8,906 nucleotides of DNA from Sphingobacteriales bacterium. GTDB lineage: Bacteria; Bacteroidota; Bacteroidia; Chitinophagales; Chitinophagaceae. This document shows, one piece after another, positions 1 through 4,301 of the stretch. The position numbers and the translations under genes were made by a program. Position 1 is the stretch's first letter. Each line of letters opens with the position of its first letter. The notes beneath the pieces are model-generated. The model was not told where the DNA came from. It saw only the letters and a program-made list of their open reading frames with translations, and did not search any database. The DNA lies in assembly GCA_024640385.1 (NCBI GenBank), contig JAHEFC010000153.1:1-8906 (forward strand), written 5' to 3'.

Positions 1-1
1 T

Positions 2-148
2 TTGTATAGATACCTGATCGGCAAGGGAATTGTAGTGAGAGATCGCAGCAGCGTGAAGTTGTGTGATGAAAGCCTGAGGATCACTGTGGGCACACCGAGG
101 GAAAACCAGGTGCTTCTTAAAGCCATAGCTGAATTCGAAAAATCATAA
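2..148 (+). CDS. hisC: Histidinol-phosphate aminotransferase, C-terminal fragment
   Basis: This is the last 48 codons of a gene that begins before the window; the reading frame opens at base 2 and stops with TAA at 146-148. The peptide carries the conserved end of HisC-type fold I PLP aminotransferases: YLIGKGIVVRD, then LRITVGTPREN, whose Arg is the usual substrate-binding arginine, then a terminal helix. HisC transfers an amino group from glutamate to imidazole-acetol phosphate, giving L-histidinol phosphate in the cytoplasm. The PLP lysine and most of the enzyme lie outside the window. The identity is supported by hisB downstream, the usual partner of hisC in Bacteroidota (hisG-D-C-B), although two unrelated genes lie between them here. 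Another fold I aminotransferase is possible but less likely. Confidence 0.85.
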   Translation: MYRYLIGKGIVVRDRSSVKLCDESLRITVGTPRENQVLLKAIAEFEKS

Positions 149-153
149 ATTTG
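146..153 (+). promoter_or_regulatory. Candidate Bacteroidota -7 box before the dehydrogenase gene
   Basis: TAAATTTG at 146-153 matches all six fixed positions of the Bacteroidota -7 consensus TAnnTTTG. It overlaps the hisC stop codon and would place a transcript start near 157, about 15 nt before the ATG at 172. No TTG is present at the expected -33 distance, so only half of the promoter signature is seen. If real, it would let the dehydrogenase, cytochrome and hisB be transcribed independently of the upstream his genes. The motif is short and AT-rich and may occur by chance. Confidence 0.3.
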
Positions 154-171
154 CCCTCCAATTAAAAAGAT

Positions 172-1416
172 ATGAGAAGTAGCATCCCTGTTTTCGCAGG
201 CTTATTGTTTTTACTGGTTCCCTTTTCATTGTTAGCCGGCGGTGACACCACCAAATCAGCAAACCTTACCCTGCCGGCCGGCTTTTCAGCCACTGTATTC
301 CACGACAACCTGGGAAGAGCTCGGCATATTTCGGTTGCACCTAACGGTGACGTATATGTTAAATTGGAGAAACTGAAAGACGGCAAGGGGATCTACAAAC
401 TGGTAGATGCTGATAAAGATGGAGTGGCTGAATCTGCTACAGGATATGGAGATTATATCGGCACGGGGATAGCGGTGAAAGATGGCTATCTGTATGCATC
501 TTCCAACCAGGATGTTTACCGGTACAAGATCAACGGAAATGAACTGGGGGAACCGCAGCGTATAGTTACAGGACTGATTAATAAAAGGCAGCACGAATCA
601 AAATCCATAACGCTGGATAATAAAGGAAATATCTATGTGAACATCGGTGCCCCATCTAATGTATGCCAGGAAAAGGACAGAACACAGGGGTCGCCCGGAA
701 GGATGCCCTGTCCCATTCTGGATAGCGCAGGCGGGATCTGGCAGTTCAGGGCTGACAAAACAGATCAATCCTACAGTGAAGGCGTTCGATATGCAACCGG
801 CTTGAGGAATGTGGTGGGCCTTGATTGGAATAATGAAGTCAACGATCTGTATGCAATGCAGCATGGCAGGGATATGCTTTTTCAATTCTACCCCGGTCTT
901 TTCTCTCAGAAAGAAGGTGCAGAGAACCCTGCGGAAGAAATGTTCAGGCTGAAAAAAGGTGCCGATGCAGGCTGGCCCTATTGCTATTTTGATAATAGCA
1001 GAGGCAAGAAATTATTGAATCCGGAATATGGCGGAGACAGGGTTAAACAGGGACCTTGTGAGGATAAAACTCAATCCATTGCCCAGTTTCCTGGTCACAT
1101 GGCTCCCAATGGCCTGGTTTTCTACACCGACAGCATGTTCCCCGAAAAATACAGGAACGGTGCATTCATTGCTTTCCATGGTTCTTGGAACAGGGCGCCT
1201 GAACCCCAGGAAGGTTATTTTGTAGTTTTTGTTCCGATGAAGAACGGAAGGCCCTCAGGTAAGTGGGAAGTGTTTGCTGATGGTTTTGCCGGCCCTAACA
1301 AAGCACAGGGACGCGCCGACTACAGGCCTTGCGGCTTGTCGGTGGGACCTGATGGAGCACTCTACGTTTCTGACGATAATAAAGGCCGGATCTGGAAAAT
1401 CACCTATAAGAAATAG
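172..1416 (+). CDS. Secreted PQQ-dependent sugar dehydrogenase (glucose/sorbosone dehydrogenase family)
   Basis: This 414-residue protein is a predicted periplasmic beta-propeller oxidoreductase of the GSDH / L-sorbosone dehydrogenase family, which oxidises aldoses or aldehydes with pyrroloquinoline quinone. Residues 1-22 form a signal peptide (Arg, then a Leu-rich core ending LLAGG); there is no lipobox Cys. Family features include LPAGFSATVFHDNLGRARHI (34-53) opening the propeller, blade signatures such as APNGDVYV (56-63) and VGPDGALYVSDD (391-402), a candidate PQQ-site His141 in KRQHESKS, ATGLRNVVGLDW (208-219), GWPYC (267-271), and HMAPNGLVFY plus AFHGSWNR (309-341), typical of the sorbosone-type branch. 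Cys165 and Cys180 could form a disulfide. A cytochrome c gene begins 1 nt after the stop and is the likely electron acceptor. Gene and protein length fit the family. The substrate cannot be read from the sequence. The location between hisC and hisB is unusual. Confidence 0.88.
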   Translation: MRSSIPVFAGLLFLLVPFSLLAGGDTTKSANLTLPAGFSATVFHDNLGRARHISVAPNGDVYVKLEKLKDGKGIYKLVDADKDGVAESATGYGDYIGTGIAVKDGYLYASSNQDVYRYKINGNELGEPQRIVTGLINKRQHESKSITLDNKGNIYVNIGAPSNVCQEKDRTQGSPGRMPCPILDSAGGIWQFRADKTDQSYSEGVRYATGLRNVVGLDWNNEVNDLYAMQHGRDMLFQFYPGLFSQKEGAENPAEEMFRLKKGADAGWPYCYFDNSRGKKLLNPEYGGDRVKQGPCEDKTQSIAQFPGHMAPNGLVFYTDSMFPEKYRNGAFIAFHGSWNRAPEPQEGYFVVFVPMKNGRPSGKWEVFADGFAGPNKAQGRADYRPCGLSVGPDGALYVSDDNKGRIWKITYKK

Positions 1417-1417
1417 T

Positions 1418-1825
1418 ATGATGAAACTGATCGTATCGCTGGTGACGGTAGCGTTCTGTATGAGCTTTATCAGTGTTCAGCCTTCCCTGCAGGCCTCCAT
1501 GACAAGAGGGAAAAAAGTCTATGATACTTACTGCATGCCCTGCCATATGGTTGACGGAGGAGGAGTTCCAAGGATGAACCCGCCTTTGATCAAAACAGTA
1601 TATGTGCTGGGAGATAAAAAAAGATTAATAGGTATTGTACTGAATGGATTGGATGAACCGCTGGAGATAGACGGGGAAACCTATTCAAATGTTATGGCGC
1701 CGCATGCTTTTCTAAAAGACCAGGATATAGCAGATGTGCTTACCTATGTAAGAAATAGCTTTGGGAACAAAGCAACCATGATCACACCGGAAGAGGTTAA
1801 GGCCGTGAGGGAAGAGAAAAAATAA
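1418..1825 (+). CDS. Periplasmic single-haem cytochrome c
   Basis: This 135-residue class I cytochrome c probably carries electrons from the adjacent sugar dehydrogenase to the respiratory chain. Residues 1-26 are a signal peptide (MMKLIVSLVTVAF core, cleavage near LQA-S). The haem attachment motif CMPCH lies at residues 39-43, preceded by the usual helix RGKKVYDTYC. Met93 in SNVMAPH is the probable second axial ligand, and the C-terminal helix LKDQDIADVLTYVRNSFGN (97-115) is characteristic of the fold. The frame is open back to 1274 inside the dehydrogenase gene, but ATG 1418 (or 1421) is chosen because it alone gives an N-terminal signal peptide and sits 1 nt after the upstream stop. The spacing suggests translational coupling with the dehydrogenase. 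In related organisms the two functions may be fused in one polypeptide; here they are separate genes. Confidence 0.9.
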   Translation: MMKLIVSLVTVAFCMSFISVQPSLQASMTRGKKVYDTYCMPCHMVDGGGVPRMNPPLIKTVYVLGDKKRLIGIVLNGLDEPLEIDGETYSNVMAPHAFLKDQDIADVLTYVRNSFGNKATMITPEEVKAVREEKK

Positions 1826-1837
1826 TTCTGACAACGC

Positions 1838-2974
1838 ATGAAAAAGATCCTGTTCATTGACCGTGATGGAACCATCATAAACGAAGCACCGCCCACTTAC
1901 CAGATCGACTCGTTTGATAAACTCAGTTTTTATCCCGGCGTTTTCCAATGGCTTGGCCGAATTGCCAGGGAATTGGATTATGAACTGGTGATGGTTACCA
2001 ACCAGGATGGTCTTGGTACTGAGGCCTACCCGGCAGAAAAATTCAATGAAGTGCACAAGGTTGTGATGGATGCTATGAAGGGTGAGGGTATAATATTCGC
2101 AGCGGAATACATTGATGCCAGTTTTCCTCACGAGCATAAACCTACCCGGAAGCCGGGTATCGGTATGCTCTTGCATTACCTGAACAATGAAGCGTACGAT
2201 CTGGCCGGTTCATTTGTAATCGGCGACCGGCCCACCGATGTGGAATTGGCAAAGAATCTGGGATGCAAGGCCATTTTTCTCAGCAATGATCCCGAACTGG
2301 GGCTTGCCGAAGTGAAAGATCCAGCGTCGCTGAAAAAAGTGATCGCACTGGAAACTTCTAATTGGGAAGAAATATACAGTTTGCTGAAGTTGGGCAAACG
2401 TACGATTAGTCATCGAAGAACAACCAATGAAACCGATATCCTGGTAGAAGTAGATCTGGAAGGCAGTGGCCAGTCAGAAATAGAAACAGGGCTTGGTTTT
2501 TTTGACCATAAGCTTGACCAGGTGGCCAGGCATGGGAAGATGGACCTGAGGATTAAGGCTAAAGGGGATTTGCATATTGACGAACACCATACGATCGAAG
2601 ATACCGGCATTGCTTTGGGAGAGGCTTTTTCAAAGCTTCTGACTGATAAAAAAGGGATGGAACGTTATGGCTTTGCCTTGCCTATGGATGAAGCCGAAGC
2701 CAAGGTGTTGATTGATTTTGGAGGACGGAGCTGGATCGTATGGGACGCAGAATTCAGGCGTGAAAAAATTGGAGAGATGCCAACGGAAATGTTCTTCCAT
2801 TTTTTCAAATCGTTCAGTGATGCCGCGAAATGCAATCTGAATATAACTTGTAAGGGTGAGAACGAGCATCACAAGATCGAAGCGATATTCAAAGCCTTTG
2901 CTAAAGCGATCAGGATGGCGGTGAAGCGCGATCCGCTATCGAATTATCTTCCTAGCACCAAAGGCAGTTTGTAG
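1838..2974 (+). CDS. hisB: Bifunctional histidinol-phosphatase / imidazoleglycerol-phosphate dehydratase
   Basis: This 378-residue fusion enzyme catalyses two steps of histidine synthesis. Residues 1 to about 165 are a HAD phosphatase: DRDGT (8-12) supplies the nucleophile Asp8 and acid/base Asp10, VTNQ (53-56) is motif II, Lys105 in TRKPG is motif III, and GDRPTD (129-134) is motif IV. From about 188 the IGP dehydratase domain begins (RTISHRRTTNETDI), with metal-binding motifs FFDHKLDQVARHG (221-233), DEHHTIED (248-255) and ENEHHKIEA (341-349). Its length is slightly above the 355 residues of E. coli HisB. From memory of the E. coli protein, the loop before RKP holds zinc ligands Cys-x-His and Cys-x-Cys; here the equivalent residues 93-103 have none of them, so the structural zinc site appears absent. 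The start at 1838 is 12 nt after the cytochrome stop, without a clear ribosome binding site. It is the last gene of the local cluster; hisH, hisA, hisF and hisIE do not follow. Confidence 0.96.
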   Translation: MKKILFIDRDGTIINEAPPTYQIDSFDKLSFYPGVFQWLGRIARELDYELVMVTNQDGLGTEAYPAEKFNEVHKVVMDAMKGEGIIFAAEYIDASFPHEHKPTRKPGIGMLLHYLNNEAYDLAGSFVIGDRPTDVELAKNLGCKAIFLSNDPELGLAEVKDPASLKKVIALETSNWEEIYSLLKLGKRTISHRRTTNETDILVEVDLEGSGQSEIETGLGFFDHKLDQVARHGKMDLRIKAKGDLHIDEHHTIEDTGIALGEAFSKLLTDKKGMERYGFALPMDEAEAKVLIDFGGRSWIVWDAEFRREKIGEMPTEMFFHFFKSFSDAAKCNLNITCKGENEHHKIEAIFKAFAKAIRMAVKRDPLSNYLPSTKGSL

Positions 2975-2976
2975 GA

Positions 2977-3103
2977 AATGTGGTTAATGTGATAAATGTG
3001 GGAAATGTGACAAATGAATGTGAGAATGTGATGGAATAGTTTCATTCTAAATATTCCCAAATTCATTAGTCACATTTCCCACATTGTTCACATTCCTCAC
3101 ATT
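2977..3103. repeat. Long inverted repeat of 9-bp AATGTGnnn units; possible bidirectional terminator
   Basis: The whole gap between hisB and the convergent dinB-like gene is repetitive. The left arm has AATGTG at 2977, 2986, 2995 and 3004, exactly 9 bp apart, then again at 3017 and 3025 after a slip. The right arm has the complement CACATT at 3071, 3080, 3089 and 3098, again exactly 9 bp apart. Bases 2995-3019 pair with 3061-3085 over 25 bp with one mismatch, and weaker pairing continues outwards to about 2977/3103, leaving a loop of about 41 nt. Transcripts from either side could fold into a long hairpin, so it may end both transcripts, but there is no adjoining U-tract typical of an intrinsic terminator. 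It could equally be a dispersed intergenic element or minisatellite. Confidence 0.85.
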
Positions 3104-3593
3104 ATTCCATGGGCGTCATCCCCATGGCTGTCCATTCTTCTTTTGCGGGGCCATAGATCCCGGGAACAAGCAGCCCGGCCTGGCGCATCAGCACGGTCAT
3201 CTGCCCGCGGTGATGACATTGATGTAAGATCAGAACATTCAGGGAAACACCATTGGGCCATTCTTCTCCATACATATTGTGCTTCACCAGCAGGTCGGAA
3301 TCTGTCCATTTCTCCTTTATGGCATTTAGAAGATTTTCAGAATCCTCTTTGTAGTGCCCTGCAATATCTGCTGCAGTTGTATAATTGGCATGTTTTTCTT
3401 TAATGCCCAGGTCGAGTTTTGCAGGCAGTTCTGTCAGTGTTTCCAGGATGTGATTGGCCAGGCGGCCTAATGTTCTTCCTCCGGGGTATACCTCCTGCGC
3501 AAGACTTTGGTCTGTAAGTTTTTCAAGTAATTTAAGTGTAGACGAAGATTCATATTCCCAGGATTTGAGAAAAGACTTAATACTAGTTACCAT
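3102..3593 (-). CDS. DinB/YfiT-like putative metalloprotein
   Basis: This 163-residue cytoplasmic protein belongs to the DinB four-helix-bundle superfamily. The expected metal-binding His triad is visible: His48 in LANHILE, and His124 and His128 in LILHQCHHRGQM (121-132), the hallmark HxxxH helix. Helix one starts at about residue 4 (IKSFLKSWEYESSSTLKLLEKL). Members include thiol-dependent transferases and damage-induced proteins, but no specific reaction can be assigned here. The start is well bounded, because an in-frame TGA lies one codon before the ATG at 3593. The stop at 3102-3104 touches the inverted repeat shared with hisB. It lies 25 nt downstream of the DUF2147 gene on the same strand and is probably cotranscribed. 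A small AT-rich dyad (TCATTA-TTT-TAATGA, 3597-3611) sits just before the start and has no known role. Confidence 0.87.
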   Translation of the reverse strand: MVTSIKSFLKSWEYESSSTLKLLEKLTDQSLAQEVYPGGRTLGRLANHILETLTELPAKLDLGIKEKHANYTTAADIAGHYKEDSENLLNAIKEKWTDSDLLVKHNMYGEEWPNGVSLNVLILHQCHHRGQMTVLMRQAGLLVPGIYGPAKEEWTAMGMTPME

Positions 3594-3618
3594 TTGTCAT
3601 TATTTTAATGATTTCAAT

Positions 3619-4053
3619 TCATTTCACTCTTGTCCATTTGTCAGTTCTTCCGATCATGGAAATGCCAACATAACCGCGGACATCAAGATGATCTTTGTCT
3701 TTCAAAGTCATCACGCATTTATACTCTTTGCCATTCTTGGGATCATATACCCGGCCGTTTTCGTATTCATTTTTCCCCTTGTGGGTGAATCCCCAGAGGT
3801 TGACCAGTCCCAATATCGGGCGGGTATGATTGGCCTTGTCCGGATGATTGATATCTGTTCTGGCTTTTCCTGTTTTTGGATCTGTAGGCTCTTTAAGCCA
3901 AACGATCCGGCCCTGGTATTTGGTCCCGTTTTTATAGATCTCAACATGGCCATTGCCTTCGCCGGTCAGCCATACGCCCATAATATCATCAGCGTTCTGG
4001 GCACGGGATTTTACCGTAAGAGTCAGCAGTATTAGAATGATCATATGTTTCAT
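3619..4053 (-). CDS. Secreted DUF2147 family protein
   Basis: This 144-residue protein has an N-terminal signal peptide (MKHMIILILLTLTVKSRA, probable cleavage before QN) and a mature domain typical of DUF2147: DDIMGVWLTGEGNGHVEIYK (22-41), the strand YQGRIVWLKEP (46-56), DPKTGK (58-63), and the C-terminal YENGRVYDPKNGKEYKC followed by VRGYVGISMIGRTDKWTRV. This domain is thought to be a small beta-barrel in the periplasm; its biochemical role is unknown and none is inferred here. The start at 4053 is preferred because it gives the full signal peptide; an internal Met4 is an alternative. Its upstream region is shared with the divergent trp leader. A TAATATTG element (complement of 4058-4065) resembles a -7 box with one mismatch but lies so close to the ATG that it is a weak candidate. 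Confidence 0.85.
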   Translation of the reverse strand: MKHMIILILLTLTVKSRAQNADDIMGVWLTGEGNGHVEIYKNGTKYQGRIVWLKEPTDPKTGKARTDINHPDKANHTRPILGLVNLWGFTHKGKNEYENGRVYDPKNGKEYKCVMTLKDKDHLDVRGYVGISMIGRTDKWTRVK

Positions 4054-4169
4054 GGCTCAATATTACAAATTCCCCATTCAGGCTGAATAAATACGCCATT
4101 CCATATTATTCCGGCCTGTTTTTAGAATTTTTTGGATGGTATTTTGTTTTACCACATATTTGCAACATC
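4054..4169. other. Divergent intergenic region between DUF2147 gene and trp leader
   Basis: This AT-rich stretch separates the start of the minus-strand DUF2147 gene from the trp leader peptide and must hold promoters for both directions. Visible elements are a 13-bp dyad ATTCAG-G-CTGAAT (4076-4088), which could be an operator but may be chance, an ATTCC direct repeat near 4099 and 4108, and poly-T tracts at 4119-4123 and 4128-4133. No further ORF of convincing quality is seen. Confidence 0.5.
4132..4162 (+). promoter_or_regulatory. Candidate promoter of the trp operon (-33 TTG / -7 box)
   Basis: TTG at 4132-4134 is followed after 20 nt by CATATTTG (4155-4162), which matches the Bacteroidota -7 consensus TAnnTTTG at five of six fixed positions; the spacing is what is expected for that sigma factor. 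Initiation would fall around 4166-4168, leaving only a few bases before the leader ATG at 4170, so the leader peptide might be translated from an almost leaderless mRNA. An alternative, TATTTTG at 4140-4146, is one T short of the consensus and would give a 5' UTR of about 20 nt, but lacks a good -33 partner. Confidence 0.4.
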
Positions 4170-4214
4170 ATGAATTTGAATAACAAACATTGGTGGTGGC
4201 ATACACACTCTTAG
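4170..4214 (+). CDS. trpL: trp operon leader peptide with three tandem Trp codons
   Basis: This 14-codon ORF reads MNLNNKHWWWHTHS and ends in TAG at 4212-4214. It has three consecutive UGG codons (4191-4199), with His codons on both sides (residues 7, 11 and 13). Three Trp in 14 residues, directly before an intrinsic terminator and a complete trp operon, is the classical signature of an attenuation leader peptide; the product itself need have no function. When charged tRNA-Trp is scarce a ribosome would stall at 4191-4199, leaving the bases from about 4207 onwards free to fold; when it is plentiful the ribosome reaches the stop codon and covers the antiterminator arm that starts at 4215. No Shine-Dalgarno sequence precedes the ATG. 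It is too short for routine gene callers. The gene symbol is given by function and context, not by sequence homology to the E. coli peptide. Confidence 0.9.
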   Translation: MNLNNKHWWWHTHS

Positions 4215-4258
4215 GGGGTCTGTACTGTCGCAACTATGTGTCAACATAATTAGGCCCC
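4215..4258 (+). promoter_or_regulatory. Antiterminator structure of the trp attenuator
   Basis: GGGGUCUG at 4215-4222, starting on the base after the leader stop codon, can pair with UAGGCCCC at 4251-4258 (eight pairs: four G-C, one C-G, one U-A and two G-U). The second strand includes the first six bases of the terminator's 5' arm (4253-4258), so the two structures are mutually exclusive. Inside the loop, UAUGU (4235-4239) and ACAUA (4244-4248) form a 5-bp hairpin with loop GUCA that may help nucleate the antiterminator. The terminator helix is more stable by inspection, so the antiterminator should win only while the downstream arm is newly made and the upstream arm is free of ribosome. Folding energies were not computed. 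Confidence 0.75.
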
Positions 4259-4284
4259 GATAGTATCGGGGCCTTTTAGTTTTT
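4253..4284 (+). terminator. Intrinsic terminator / attenuator of the trp operon
   Basis: GGCCCCGA (4253-4260) and UCGGGGCC (4266-4273) form a perfect 8-bp GC-rich stem with loop UAGUA; two further A-U pairs could form within the loop. It is followed at once by UUUUAGUUUUU (4274-4284). This is a textbook Rho-independent terminator lying between the leader peptide ORF and trpE, with no other gene to terminate, so its role must be premature termination. Its 5' arm overlaps the antiterminator. Confidence 0.93.
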
Positions 4285-4301
4285 ATACTTGAACCAAGGG
4301 A

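Noticed and set aside
1274..1417. Upstream extension of the cytochrome c frame to an ATG at 1274
   Set aside because: The extension overlaps the dehydrogenase coding sequence and would bury the signal peptide; ATG 1418 gives a proper exported cytochrome.
2977..3103. CRISPR array in the periodic repeat region
   Set aside because: The units are 9 bp with 3-bp variable parts and are mirrored on opposite strands; there are no 20-40 bp repeats with spacers and no cas genes.
3597..3611. AT-rich stem TCATTA-TTT-TAATGA as a terminator between DUF2147 and dinB-like genes
   Set aside because: The stem has only two G-C pairs, no following U-tract in the direction of transcription, and lies directly before the next start codon.
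3454..4035. A 193-codon plus-strand frame across the dinB-like and DUF2147 genes
   Set aside because: It spans two minus-strand genes that have clear family motifs and signal or start features, and its own sequence resembles nothing I recognise.
4215..4273. T-box or tryptophan riboswitch as an alternative to a leader peptide attenuator
   Set aside because: The region is too short for a T-box stem I and no T-box sequence is seen; three in-frame Trp codons before a terminator fit ribosome-mediated attenuation better.
4296..4301. AAGGGA as the Shine-Dalgarno site of trpE
   Set aside because: It directly abuts the ATG at 4302, too close for normal pairing with 16S rRNA; the other genes here also lack such sites.
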